Shown here piece after piece: positions 1-8,514 of a stretch of DNA of 64,000 nt. Position 1 is the stretch's first letter. Each line of letters starts with the position of its first letter. The translations under genes and the position numbers were made by a program. Source of the DNA: Fodinibacter sp963763015. GTDB lineage: Bacteria; Actinomycetota; Actinomycetes; Actinomycetales; Dermatophilaceae. The notes beneath the pieces were generated by a model that was not told the DNA's origin, made no database searches, and saw only the letters and a list, made by a program, of their open reading frames with translations. The DNA is taken from assembly GCA_963763015.1 (NCBI GenBank), contig CAVXML010000010.1:106460-170459 (forward strand), written 5' to 3'.

Positions 1-1692
1 GTGCAGGTCGTGGCTCGCGACGAGGTGCTCACCGGGGCGGCGCACGAGCTGCGCAACGAGTACGTCGTCACGGTCGTGGGCCAGGTGGCCGCCCGCGAGG
101 AGCGCAACGTCAACCCGGACCTGCCCACCGGTGAGGTCGAGGTGGTCGCCACGTTCATCGAGGTGCTCAACCCCTCGGCGCCGCTGCCGTTCCAGGTCGA
201 CGAGCGGGTCACCGTCGGCGAGGAGGCCCGCCTCAAGCACCGGTACCTCGACCTGCGCCGCCCCGGCCGGCACTCGGCGGGTCAGGCCATCCGGCTGCGC
301 TCGCAGGTCAACGCGGCCGCCCGCAGGGTCCTCGGTGCCCGCGACTTCGTCGAGATCGAGACCCCGACGCTCACGCGCTCGACACCGGAGGGCGCGCGCG
401 ACTTCCTCGTGCCCGCCCGCCTGGCGCCCGGCAGCTGGTACGCACTGCCCCAGAGCCCGCAGCTCTTCAAGCAGCTGCTCATGGTGGCCGGGATGGAGCG
501 CTACTACCAGATCGCCCGGTGCTACCGCGACGAGGACTTCCGTGCCGACCGGCAACCCGAGTTCACCCAGCTGGACATCGAGATGAGCTTCGTCGAGCAG
601 GCCGACGTCCTCGAGCTCGGCGAGGCCGTGGTCCGTGAGATCTGGGCGCTCATCGGCGTCGAGCTCCAGACGCCCTTCCGGCAGATGACCTACACGGAGG
701 CGATGCGCCGCTACGGCACCGACAAGCCCGACCTTCGCTTCGGCGTCGAGCTCGTCGAGTGCACGGACTACTTCGCCGCCACCCCGTTCCGGGTGTTCCA
801 GAGCGAGTACGTCGGAGCGGTGGTCATGCCCGGCGGCGCGAGCCAGCCGCGCAAGCAGCTCGACGCCTGGCAGGACTGGGCGAAGCAGCGCGGCGCGCGC
901 GGGCTCGCGTACGTGCTCGTGAACGACGACGGCACCCTGGGTGGGCCGGTGGCCAAGAACCTCTCCGAGACCGAGCTCGCCGGACTCGCAGCGCACGTGG
1001 GTGCCCAGCCGGGTGACTGCGTCTTCTTCGCCGCCGGTGCCACGAAGGCCTCCCGTGCCCTGCTCGGCGCCGCTCGCCTGGAGATCGGGCGCCGGTGCGG
1101 CCTGGTGGACGAGTCGGCCTGGAGCTTCCTCTGGGTCGTCGACGCGCCGCTGTTCGAGCCGGCCGCGGATGCCGTCGCCGCGGGTGACATCGCCGTGGGA
1201 GCCGGCGCCTGGACCGCCGTGCACCACGCGTTCACCTCGCCCAAGGCGGAGTTCCTCGACACCTTCGACACGGACCCTGGTCCCGCGCTGGCCCATGCCT
1301 ACGACATGGTGTGCAACGGCCACGAGATCGGCGGCGGGTCGATCCGTATCCACCGGCGTGACGTGCAGGAGCGGGTCTTCTCCGTCATGGGTCTGTCGCC
1401 GCAGGAGGCCCAGGAGAAGTTCGGCTTCCTCCTGGAGGCCTTCCAGTTCGGCGCGCCGCCGCACGGCGGCATCGCGTTCGGCTGGGACCGGATCGTCATG
1501 CTGCTCGGGGGCTTCGACTCGATCCGCGACGTCATCGCGTTCCCCAAGTCCGGGGGCGGCTACGACCCTCTCACCGACGCTCCGGCCCCGATCACGCCGG
1601 AGCAGCGGAAGGAGGCCGGTATCGACGCCGTGCCCCCGGCATCCGCGCCCGCACCTCAGGGCGCTCCGGAGATCAGCCCCAACCAGGGGTGA
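1..1692 (+). CDS. aspS: Aspartyl-tRNA synthetase, 5' end outside window
   Basis: Class II aminoacyl-tRNA synthetase that charges tRNA with aspartate in the cytoplasm. The frame is open from base 1 and already inside the N-terminal OB-fold (anticodon-binding) domain. Bacterial AspRS is about 590 residues and 563 are visible, so I judge roughly 45 residues to be missing and the GTG at 1 to be an internal valine. Motif 2 (RCYRDEDFRADRQPEF, from about residue 173) and motif 3 (GGIAFGWDRIVML, about 490) are intact, with the bacterial GAD insertion between them. Whether it also charges tRNA-Asn (non-discriminating type) cannot be read from this. An AraC-family gene follows 4 bp after the stop. Confidence 0.97.
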   Translation: MQVVARDEVLTGAAHELRNEYVVTVVGQVAAREERNVNPDLPTGEVEVVATFIEVLNPSAPLPFQVDERVTVGEEARLKHRYLDLRRPGRHSAGQAIRLRSQVNAAARRVLGARDFVEIETPTLTRSTPEGARDFLVPARLAPGSWYALPQSPQLFKQLLMVAGMERYYQIARCYRDEDFRADRQPEFTQLDIEMSFVEQADVLELGEAVVREIWALIGVELQTPFRQMTYTEAMRRYGTDKPDLRFGVELVECTDYFAATPFRVFQSEYVGAVVMPGGASQPRKQLDAWQDWAKQRGARGLAYVLVNDDGTLGGPVAKNLSETELAGLAAHVGAQPGDCVFFAAGATKASRALLGAARLEIGRRCGLVDESAWSFLWVVDAPLFEPAADAVAAGDIAVGAGAWTAVHHAFTSPKAEFLDTFDTDPGPALAHAYDMVCNGHEIGGGSIRIHRRDVQERVFSVMGLSPQEAQEKFGFLLEAFQFGAPPHGGIAFGWDRIVMLLGGFDSIRDVIAFPKSGGGYDPLTDAPAPITPEQRKEAGIDAVPPASAPAPQGAPEISPNQG

Positions 1693-1696
1693 CGCC

Positions 1697-2182
1697 GTGG
1701 GCGCGTCACGAGAGCCTCGTGCGCCGGGTGACGTCCTCGTGCACCTGCGCCGGGCCCGCGACCACGCCGACCGGCACTACGCCGAGCCGGTCGACCTCGA
1801 CACGATGGCCTCCGTCGCCGGACTGAGCCGCTATCACTTCCTGAGGCTCTTCCGTGTCACGTACGGCGTCACACCGGCGGCGTACGTGTCGCAGCGCAGG
1901 ATCGAGCGCGCCCAGGACCTGCTGCGGGCCACCAACCTCACCGTGACCGAGGTGTGCCACGCCGTCGGGTTCACGAGCCTCGGGTCGTTCAGCGCCCGCT
2001 TCCGGGAGGTCGTGGGGGAGACGCCCACGGAGTTCCAGCGCCGCTACGCGGCGGGCGCCCCCCACATCCCCGGGTGCTACGTCTTCATGTGGGGCCTGGC
2101 GGAGCGGCGCCCGGAGTCGTCGGAGCCTCCGCAATCACGGAGAAGCGCCGGCGACGCGAGCACTCCTACGCTCGAGCCATGA
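1697..2182 (+). CDS. AraC-family transcriptional regulator, short form
   Basis: DNA-binding protein of 161 residues made almost entirely of the AraC/XylS double helix-turn-helix. The two helices are around LDTMASVAGLSRYHFLRLF and LTVTEVCHAVGFTSLGSFS, with the usual FREVVGETPTEFQRR end. There is no N-terminal cupin or effector domain. The C-terminal tail contains PGCYVFMWG, which I know from short AraC proteins encoded beside VOC-family genes. The stop overlaps the VOC start (ATGA, 2179-2182), so the pair is probably co-translated and the regulator probably controls its neighbour. Start chosen as GTG at 1697, preceded by AGGGG; a downstream GTG near 1739 is possible. The effector is unknown. 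Confidence 0.85.
   Translation: MGASREPRAPGDVLVHLRRARDHADRHYAEPVDLDTMASVAGLSRYHFLRLFRVTYGVTPAAYVSQRRIERAQDLLRATNLTVTEVCHAVGFTSLGSFSARFREVVGETPTEFQRRYAAGAPHIPGCYVFMWGLAERRPESSEPPQSRRSAGDASTPTLEP
2167..2172 (+). promoter_or_regulatory. Probable leaderless promoter -10 box (TACGCT) for VOC gene
   Basis: TACGCT ends 6 nt before the ATG at 2179. That is the spacing expected if transcription starts at the start codon itself. It lies within the end of the AraC gene, so the VOC gene could be expressed both from this box and by read-through. No clear -35 is seen. Confidence 0.5.
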
Positions 2183-2610
2183 TCACGAACATCAGCATCG
2201 TCAGCGTCTTCGTCAAGGACCAGGACGAGTCGAAGAAGTTCTACACCGAGGTGCTCGGCTTCGAGGAGAAGGACGACATCACCCTGGGCGACGGGTACCG
2301 CTGGTGCACCGTCGTCCACCCGGCCCAGCCCGAGCTCCAGGTCAACCTCGCCGTCCCGGGTCCCCCGCTGGCCGCGGGGATGGTGGAGGCGATCCGGCGC
2401 TCCCAGGACGAAGGCGGGATGCCGGGCATCGGGCTCACCGTCGACGACTGCCGGAAGACCTTCGAGGAGCTGTCGGCCAAGGGCGTCGAGTTCCTCCAGC
2501 CGCCCTCGGAGCGGCCGTACGGCACCGAGGCCCTCTGCCGTGACAACTCGGGTAACTGGCTCGTCCTCGTCCAGCCCAGCGAGGGCTACACCGCCGAGGA
2601 CTTCGGCTGA
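2179..2610 (+). CDS. VOC (glyoxalase/bleomycin-resistance) family protein
   Basis: 143-residue vicinal-oxygen-chelate fold protein. It starts ITNISIVSVFVKDQDESKKFYTEVLGF and ends NSGNWLVLVQPSEGY, giving the two beta-alpha-beta-beta-beta modules of the fold. The first-strand position that usually carries a metal-binding histidine is not His here (SIVSVFV), so glyoxalase I-type metal catalysis is not supported. Such proteins often bind or detoxify small molecules, and the substrate is unknown. It overlaps the upstream AraC gene by 4 bp and meets the convergent hydrolase gene after 9 bp, with no hairpin between. Confidence 0.85.
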   Translation: MITNISIVSVFVKDQDESKKFYTEVLGFEEKDDITLGDGYRWCTVVHPAQPELQVNLAVPGPPLAAGMVEAIRRSQDEGGMPGIGLTVDDCRKTFEELSAKGVEFLQPPSERPYGTEALCRDNSGNWLVLVQPSEGYTAEDFG

Positions 2611-2619
2611 CCGGGACCG

Positions 2620-3444
2620 CTACCGCCGGAGGAAGGCGAGCAGCACCCGGTTGAACTCCTCGGCGTGCGAGACGTTGATGCCGTGCGGCCCCCCGGCGAT
2701 GACGTGCAGCTCGCTGCCGGCCACCTGCTCGTGGGTGCGCTGGCCCGACTTCTCCAGCGGGACGATGGCGTCGGCGTCGCCGTGGATGACGAGCGTCGGC
2801 ACGGTGATCCTGGCGAGGTCCTGGGTGAAGTCCTCGACCCAGGAGGCGATGCACTCGCGGGCCCCGTGGACGTCCGCCGAGACGGCGATCGCCAGGGCCC
2901 CCTGACGCTGCTCCTCGGTGACCTTCAGCTCCCCGTCGGCACTGAAGAAGTTCCGTGTGAACGTGTCGAGGAACCCGGGCGGGTCGGCGTCCAGGCCCGC
3001 CTGCATCCCGCGCACCGTCTCGTCGTCGACCGCGCCGTCGGGGTGCGCGTCGTCCTTCTTCAGGCACGGCGGGATCGCGGCGGCGAACACGGCGCTGTGG
3101 ACGCGGTCCTCGCCCTGCCGACCGAGGTACCGGGCCACCTCACCGCCCCCCATGGAGAATCCGACCAGGGTGACGTCGCGCAGGTCGAGGTCGTCGAGCA
3201 CGGCATCGAGGTCACCGGTCAGGGTGTCGTAGTCGTAGGAGCAGGTGTCGCCGGGCTTCTCGGAGCGCCCGAAACCACGCCGGTCGTAGGTGACGACCCG
3301 GTAGCCCGCCTCGGTGAGCGCCGGGACCTGGTGCGACCACGACGCTCCGCTGAGCGGCCAGCCGTGGATGAGGACGACGGGCCGGCCGCCGCCTCCGGAG
3401 TCGTCGACGTGGATGGAGTGGGAACCGTTGCTGATCGTGGGCAT
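2620..3444 (-). CDS. Alpha/beta hydrolase, cofactor-free haloperoxidase/esterase type
   Basis: 274-residue alpha/beta hydrolase. The visible catalytic set is the oxyanion segment HGWPLSG (residues 27-33), nucleophile Ser97 in GFSMGG, an acid in VIHGDADAIVP and a histidine in GGPHGINVSH near the C-terminus. The RRGFGRSEKP segment and the length fit the non-heme chloroperoxidase/arylesterase group. Members hydrolyse esters and perform perhydrolysis as a side reaction; the real substrate cannot be told. The ATG at 3444 has AAAGG about 7 nt upstream on its strand. It has its own promoter-like box at 3479-3474 and is probably monocistronic. Confidence 0.88.
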   Translation of the reverse strand: MPTISNGSHSIHVDDSGGGGRPVVLIHGWPLSGASWSHQVPALTEAGYRVVTYDRRGFGRSEKPGDTCSYDYDTLTGDLDAVLDDLDLRDVTLVGFSMGGGEVARYLGRQGEDRVHSAVFAAAIPPCLKKDDAHPDGAVDDETVRGMQAGLDADPPGFLDTFTRNFFSADGELKVTEEQRQGALAIAVSADVHGARECIASWVEDFTQDLARITVPTLVIHGDADAIVPLEKSGQRTHEQVAGSELHVIAGGPHGINVSHAEEFNRVLLAFLRR

Positions 3445-3473
3445 CGGGGACCTTTCGCTCGGAGGACGACACC

Positions 3474-3479
3474 AGCCTA
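3474..3479 (-). promoter_or_regulatory. Probable -10 box (TAGGCT) of the alpha/beta hydrolase gene
   Basis: Read on the minus strand, TAGGCT at 3479-3474 would place the transcript start near 3466. That leaves a short 5' UTR of about 22 nt containing the AAAGG ribosome site. It lies in the 42-bp gap between the GNAT and hydrolase genes. Confidence 0.4.
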
Positions 3480-3486
3480 GGTCGGC

Positions 3487-4272
3487 TCAGGTGCTGAACC
3501 AGCGGCTCGTCCACTCCATCCCGGTGACGAACCCCAGCCGCAGGTACACCCGCCGGGCGACGTCGTTGTCGGCGAACATCCCCAGTGCGCAGGCGCCCCA
3601 CCCCCGCACCGCGCGGCGGGTGAGGTGAGCGGACACGGCGGCGCCCCAGCCCTCGCCCCGTCGGTGGCCCGCCACGGCGATCCCCGCGAGCGTCGGCGTG
3701 CCGCCCTGTGACGGCTCGCTGCCGCCGACCGCGACGAGCGAGCCGTCCGCGGGGTCCCGGACGCCGACCCAGTGCTGGCCCGGCCGGGCGAAGGGCTGAC
3801 CGTGAGTTCGGGGGCTGTGCTCGACGAGGAAGCGCTCCATCTCGGTGCGCACCTCGAGGCCGAGGTCGTGGACCGCCTCCTCGCCGGGGACCGCCGGTGG
3901 TTCGTGTCGCGTCCACATCCAGTCCCACTCACCGCCACGGGTGCCCAGGTCCAACCGGTCGCTCACCACCCGCACGGTGCCCCTGGGAACGCTGAGGTGG
4001 CGGTTGCCGCCTCCGGTCACCCACTCCCGGACCTCCGGGTCGTCGAGCAGCACCGCCAGACCGGATGCCGTCCCCAGGACGGCCGAGCCCGGCACCCCGT
4101 GGTCGGAGTGGCGGTGGAAGGCCACGGCGAGCGGCGCCCCGCCCGGGGTGGTCGGGCCGGCGGCGTACGCCGGTGGGCGGAAGCCGGCCCCGACGTCCAG
4201 GGCGACGACGGGGTGGTTCGCCGTCGCCGACGCGAGGTCGGCCAGGGTCGCCAGCCGTCGGACCGGGCTCAC
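3487..4272 (-). CDS. GNAT-family N-acetyltransferase
   Basis: 261-residue protein whose C-terminal half (about 140-260) is a GNAT domain. The acetyl-CoA-binding core is seen in TLAGIAVAGHRRGEGWGAAVSAHLTRRA (the R/Q-x-x-G-x-G/A loop), followed by LGMFADNDVARRVYLRLGF. The N-terminal half lacks a motif I recognise, as is usual for actinobacterial two-part GNAT proteins. GTG at 4272 overlaps the TGA of the MMPL gene (GTGA), so the two are translationally coupled; a longer start at 4323 lies inside the MMPL gene and is less likely. The acetylated substrate is unknown. Confidence 0.85.
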   Translation of the reverse strand: MSPVRRLATLADLASATANHPVVALDVGAGFRPPAYAAGPTTPGGAPLAVAFHRHSDHGVPGSAVLGTASGLAVLLDDPEVREWVTGGGNRHLSVPRGTVRVVSDRLDLGTRGGEWDWMWTRHEPPAVPGEEAVHDLGLEVRTEMERFLVEHSPRTHGQPFARPGQHWVGVRDPADGSLVAVGGSEPSQGGTPTLAGIAVAGHRRGEGWGAAVSAHLTRRAVRGWGACALGMFADNDVARRVYLRLGFVTGMEWTSRWFST

Positions 4273-6473
4273 TCCGTGATGCCCCACCGCTCGTGGAAGC
4301 GGCGCAACGGGGCGGGGGCCCACCAGTTGACCGACCCCAGCACCGCCATCGTCGCCGGCACGAGCAGCATCCGGACGAGTGTCGCGTCGATCAGGATGGC
4401 GAGAACCAGGGCGACCCCCATCTGCTTGATGACGAGGAGGTCACCCGCGGCGAAGCCGGCGAACACGATCGCGATGAGCAGAGCGGCCGACGTGATGATC
4501 CGGCCCGAGCGCTGCAGCCCCAGGATCACCGCGGTTCGGGTGTCGTACCCCTGCTCGTGCAGCTCGACGATGCGGGAGAGCAGGAAGACCTCGTAGTCCA
4601 TCGACAGACCGAACCCGAAGGCGAGCACGAGCAGCGGGATGGTGTTCTCGATGGCCCCGGTCGACGTGAAGCCCAGCAGGTCCTCGAGGTGGCCGTCCTC
4701 GAAGATCCACACCGTGACGCCCAGCGCGGCCCCGAGCGACAGCACGTTCATGACCAGGGCCTTGACCGGGATGACCACCGAGCCCGTCATGAGGAACAGC
4801 AGCACGAAGGTGGCCAGGATGACCAGCCCCACCGCCCACAGGGCTCGCTCGGCGACCGTCGCGCGGAAGTCGAGGATGCCGGACGCCTGCCCGACGACGG
4901 AGGCCTCGAACGGTGGGCGGTCGGATCGCAGGGAGTCGACGAGCGCTCGTGAGGCGGGGCCGGTGCCGGAGTCGCCGGTCTGGAAGCCGACCGTCGCGAC
5001 GCCCTCCTCGAGCTGGCGGACGGGGTCCACCGACTCGACCCCGGGGCGCTCACCGGCGGTGGAGGCCCACGCCTCCACCGCCGCGACCGGCGCCCGGGTG
5101 ACGACGAGCACCTCGGCACCGGCGACGAGGGGGTAGCCGTCGCGGAAGTCCTCGTAGAACACCCGCTCCGGCGTGCCCACCGGAAGCAGCTCCGGCCCCG
5201 AGGAGGTGAGGTCCAGCCGCAGCGCGGGCAGCGCGAGCACGACGAGGAGCCCGGAGACGAGGGTGATCACGACCCACGGCACCCGGTGCACGACCTCCGC
5301 GAGGCGCGAGAAGACCCCGACGTCACCCGAGGTCTCGGCGCGGCCCTTGAGCAGCCGCCGCGCGCCGAGGGCGCACAGGGCCGGGATGAGGGAGAGGGCA
5401 ACCGCGAGCGCGACGAGCACGACCGACACCCCTGCGGCGCTGACGGCACGGATGAACTGGATGTCGAGGACCATCAGCCCACCGAGGGAGATGGCGACCG
5501 TGAGGGCCGAGAAGATGATGGTGCGCCCGGCCCGGTCCATCGTCGTCCCCGTGGCCGCCCTGACCTCCTCGCGGGTCGCCCCGGCCCCGGGCCGGCCGTC
5601 GAGCAGGACGCGCATCTCCTCCCGGAACCGGCTGACGACGAGCAGCCCGTAGTCGATGCACAGTCCGAGCCCGAGCACGGTGACGACGTTCACCACCGAG
5701 GCGTCGAGGTCGAGGAGGTAGGAGAAGCCCAGGAGCGACACGAGCGCTCCGGCGATCGAGGCCACGGCGCCCGCCACCGGGAAACCGGCGGCGAGGAGGC
5801 CACCGAAGACCACGACCATCACGACGAAGCTGACCGGCAGGGCGATGCCCTCACCACGCTGACCGTCGGTGCGGACCTGGGCGATGATCTTGTCGACGAG
5901 GGCCTTCAGGCCGCCGCGCGCGGACGCCGTGGCGCCGCTCTCCTCGACGAGCCGGTCGAAGATCGGGTCCACGTCCTCCGTGGCCGCCGCCTCCTGCTCG
6001 TCCGTGATGCCCTCGTCGAACGTGACCACCGTCGCGAACCCGGCGGACGCCGGGTCCCCGTCGAGGGTGAACCGGAGCGCCTGCGGGCTCGTGGGGCCCT
6101 CGGGCACGACGAAGGGGTTGACCGCCGACTCGACGTGCTCGACCGCGGTGAGGTCGCGCACTGCCGCCGCTGCCGCCCCCGCGACCTCGGGGTCCTGCAG
6201 GTCAGCGCCCCTGACGAGCAGCGTGTACGTCCTGAACCCGGTGCCGCCGCCCTCGGCGAGGAGGTCGCGGCCCCGCTGGTTCTCACCGTCCACGACGATC
6301 TCGCCACTCTGCAGCCGGTCGAAGACGCTGGGGGTGCCGAGCAGCCCCAGGGCGAGGGCGAATCCGCCCAGGACGAACACGACCCAGAAGACGACGACCG
6401 ACCTGGCCCGCCGTGCAACGACGGTGCCCCACCGCCGGAGGAGGGCACCGTGGCGGGGGTCGTGCGTGAGCAT
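4269..6473 (-). CDS. MMPL/RND-superfamily membrane transporter
   Basis: 734-residue polytopic exporter of the MMPL branch of the RND superfamily. Two repeats each begin with a membrane helix (first at about residues 23-46), followed by an extracytoplasmic loop and a cluster of five helices. Characteristic stretches are LGLGLCIDYGLLVVSRFREE in the first half and LAFGFGLSMDYEVFLLSRI in the second, where the conserved Asp-Tyr pairs carry the proton relay. Relatives move lipids or hydrophobic compounds. This protein lacks the long loop of mycobacterial mycolate exporters, so I do not assign a cargo. It is first in an operon with the GNAT gene and divergent from rarA across 151 bp. Confidence 0.92.
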   Translation of the reverse strand: MLTHDPRHGALLRRWGTVVARRARSVVVFWVVFVLGGFALALGLLGTPSVFDRLQSGEIVVDGENQRGRDLLAEGGGTGFRTYTLLVRGADLQDPEVAGAAAAAVRDLTAVEHVESAVNPFVVPEGPTSPQALRFTLDGDPASAGFATVVTFDEGITDEQEAAATEDVDPIFDRLVEESGATASARGGLKALVDKIIAQVRTDGQRGEGIALPVSFVVMVVVFGGLLAAGFPVAGAVASIAGALVSLLGFSYLLDLDASVVNVVTVLGLGLCIDYGLLVVSRFREEMRVLLDGRPGAGATREEVRAATGTTMDRAGRTIIFSALTVAISLGGLMVLDIQFIRAVSAAGVSVVLVALAVALSLIPALCALGARRLLKGRAETSGDVGVFSRLAEVVHRVPWVVITLVSGLLVVLALPALRLDLTSSGPELLPVGTPERVFYEDFRDGYPLVAGAEVLVVTRAPVAAVEAWASTAGERPGVESVDPVRQLEEGVATVGFQTGDSGTGPASRALVDSLRSDRPPFEASVVGQASGILDFRATVAERALWAVGLVILATFVLLFLMTGSVVIPVKALVMNVLSLGAALGVTVWIFEDGHLEDLLGFTSTGAIENTIPLLVLAFGFGLSMDYEVFLLSRIVELHEQGYDTRTAVILGLQRSGRIITSAALLIAIVFAGFAAGDLLVIKQMGVALVLAILIDATLVRMLLVPATMAVLGSVNWWAPAPLRRFHERWGITE

Positions 6474-6611
6474 GCGGACAGCGTCCCACGCAGCCGAGGC
6501 GACACTTCGAAGGGGTCGGACGCCGCCCAGGGCCGAGGCCCGCCGGCGACGCTGCTCGTTGGCTGCTGCGCGGCACGGGTGTCACGCGCCCCCGGTCGTG
6601 GGGTCACGGGA

Positions 6612-6617
6612 TAGCCT
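6612..6617 (+). promoter_or_regulatory. Probable leaderless promoter -10 box (TAGCCT) of rarA
   Basis: TAGCCT is separated from the GTG at 6625 by 7 nt, the geometry of a leaderless transcript. No Shine-Dalgarno sequence is present before this GTG, which agrees with that reading. Confidence 0.55.
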
Positions 6618-6624
6618 CGCGGGC

Positions 6625-8010
6625 GTGGCGCCCGACGACCCCGACCTGTTCCGCGCGGCGGCCGTCGCCGGTGGTGCGGGAGACCGCGCGTCGATGCCGC
6701 CGCTGGCGGTGAGGATGCGGCCCCGCTCGCTCGAGGAGGTCAGGGGCCAGGGAGACGTGCTGCGGCCGGGGAGCCCGCTGCGCCGGCTCATCGAGGGGAG
6801 CGGGGGAGCGGCCGGACCGATCTCGGCGATCCTCTGGGGCCCCCCGGGCACCGGGAAGACGACGCTGGCCCACCTCGTCGCGACGGCCGCCGACCGCGAG
6901 TTCGTCGAGCTGTCGGCCGTGACGGCGGGTGTCAAGGACGTGCGGACCGTGATGGAGCAGGCCGCTCGGGCCCGCGACATGTACGGGCGCCAGACCGTGC
7001 TGTTCCTCGACGAGATCCACCGGTTCACCAAGGCCCAGCAGGACGCGCTGCTGCCAGGCGTCGAGAACCGCCAGGTCGTGCTCGTGGCGGCGACGACGGA
7101 GAACCCCTCCTTCTCGGTCATCGCCCCGCTGCTCTCCCGCTCGATGCTTGTCGCCCTCCTGCCGCTGAGCGACGAGGACGTCACCGACGTCCTCCGCGCG
7201 GCGGTGTCGGACGAGCGAGGCCTCGCAGGGGCTTACCGGCTCGAGGACGAGGCCCGTGACCACCTCGTGCGGCTCGCGGGCGGTGACGCCCGACGGGCGC
7301 TCACCTTCCTCGAGGCGGCGGCCGGTGTGGCCGAGGACGCGGTGCCGCCGGGGGCGGAACGGCCGCAGGTGCTCACCATCACGCTCGCGCAGGGTGAGCA
7401 GGCCGTGGCCGCGGCGGCGGTGCGCTACGACCGCACCGGCGACCAGCACTACGACGTCGCGTCCGCCCTGATCAAGTCGATGCGCGGCTCCGACGTCGAT
7501 GCGGCGCTGCACTACCTCGCGCGGATGCTCGAGGCGGGGGAGGACCCCCGGTTCATCGCCCGGCGGATCGTCATCGCCGCGTCGGAGGACGTCGGGCTGG
7601 CCGACCCGTCCGCCCTCCAGACCGCCGTCGCGGCCCTCCACGCCGTCGCCCAGATCGGGATGCCGGAGGCGCGGATCATCCTCGCCCAGGCCGTCGTGCA
7701 CAACGCGCTGGCGCCCAAGTCCAACGCGGCGTACACCGGAATCAACGAGGCGATCGCCGACGTCCGGGCGGGGAAGGGCGGACCGGTGCCTGCCCACCTC
7801 CGAGGCAGCGGGTATGCCGGGGCCTCCCGGCTCGGGCACGGCAAGGGCTACGTCTACGCGCACGAGGAACCGGACGCGGTGGCCGCGCAGCAGTACCTTC
7901 CCGACGACCTCCTCGGGGAGACCGACTACTACCGGCCGACGGACCGGGGGTTCGAGGCGCGGCTCCAGGAGCGGTGGACGTGGCTCAAGGGGCGGCTCGG
8001 GCGGCACTGA
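6625..8010 (+). CDS. rarA: Replication-associated recombination protein A (AAA+ ATPase)
   Basis: 461-residue AAA+ ATPase of the RarA/MgsA/WRNIP1 family, acting at stalled replication forks with SSB and the sliding clamp. Walker A GPPGTGKT is at 72-79, Walker B is in VLFLDEIHRF, the arginine-finger region in LLSRSMLVALLPL. The C-terminal half holds the MgsA_C tetramerisation region (LIKSMRGSDVDAALHYLARML, EDVGLADPSAL). I take GTG 6625 because a TAGCCT box lies 7 nt ahead and because this form retains an N-terminal DPDLF motif resembling a clamp-binding peptide. An internal ATG at 6694 would remove it. rpsD, often next in related genomes, is absent here. Confidence 0.93.
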   Translation: MAPDDPDLFRAAAVAGGAGDRASMPPLAVRMRPRSLEEVRGQGDVLRPGSPLRRLIEGSGGAAGPISAILWGPPGTGKTTLAHLVATAADREFVELSAVTAGVKDVRTVMEQAARARDMYGRQTVLFLDEIHRFTKAQQDALLPGVENRQVVLVAATTENPSFSVIAPLLSRSMLVALLPLSDEDVTDVLRAAVSDERGLAGAYRLEDEARDHLVRLAGGDARRALTFLEAAAGVAEDAVPPGAERPQVLTITLAQGEQAVAAAAVRYDRTGDQHYDVASALIKSMRGSDVDAALHYLARMLEAGEDPRFIARRIVIAASEDVGLADPSALQTAVAALHAVAQIGMPEARIILAQAVVHNALAPKSNAAYTGINEAIADVRAGKGGPVPAHLRGSGYAGASRLGHGKGYVYAHEEPDAVAAQQYLPDDLLGETDYYRPTDRGFEARLQERWTWLKGRLGRH

Positions 8011-8128
8011 GGCGACCTGCGGCCGTGGGCCGTGAGGTCCCGCACAGCGACGCGCCGGCCCGGTGCCCGCGGTGGACGATGGTCCGGGGCGGCCGACTGG
8101 GTCCGGTCCCTCGGAGGAGGTCCGCACG

Positions 8129-8473
8129 ATGGCGCACCACAGCACACGCCACCCGGCGACGACGACGCGAGCTGGCAGGGGGGCGGCGCGAGCCCTGGGC
8201 GGGGTGGCAGCGCTCACCGTGCTGCTCCTGTCCGCCTGCGCGGCCGGCCCCAACCCCGTCCTGGACACCGGGCCGGACCCTGCGGGCTTCTGGTTGGGCC
8301 TCTGGCACGGTTTCATCCTCCCGGTGACGTTCGTCATCTCCCTGTTCACCGACGACGTGAGCATCTACGAGGTGGTGAACTCGGGGAACTGGTACGACTT
8401 CGGCTACGTCATCGGTGTGAGCGCGGTGCTGGGTGGTGGCGGAGGGGGAGGCGCCCGCGCGGCACGCCGATAG
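8129..8473 (+). CDS. Small conserved lipoprotein with GLWHG segment
   Basis: 114-residue protein with a positively charged N-terminus, a hydrophobic stretch and a lipobox (LLLSAC, Cys37), so it is predicted to be lipid-anchored outside the cytoplasmic membrane. The mature part carries FWLGLWHGFILPVTFVISLF, a second hydrophobic segment, then NWYDFGYVIGV and a run of seven glycines before a basic tail. I recall the WLGLWHG pattern from uncharacterised small proteins of many bacteria, where it may form a membrane or dimerising helix; the function is unknown. Start ATG 8129 is preceded by GGAGGAGG at a good distance. Confidence 0.75.
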   Translation: MAHHSTRHPATTTRAGRGAARALGGVAALTVLLLSACAAGPNPVLDTGPDPAGFWLGLWHGFILPVTFVISLFTDDVSIYEVVNSGNWYDFGYVIGVSAVLGGGGGGGARAARR

Positions 8474-8501
8474 CCGCGGGCGCCGGGTGACGGCCCGCGG
8501 G

Positions 8502-8507
8502 TAGGCT
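8502..8507 (+). promoter_or_regulatory. Probable leaderless promoter -10 box (TAGGCT) of DUF948 gene
   Basis: TAGGCT ends 7 nt before the ATG at 8515. No ribosome-binding site lies in the spacer, consistent with a leaderless mRNA for the DUF948/partner pair. Confidence 0.55.
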
Positions 8508-8514
8508 CGCCGCC

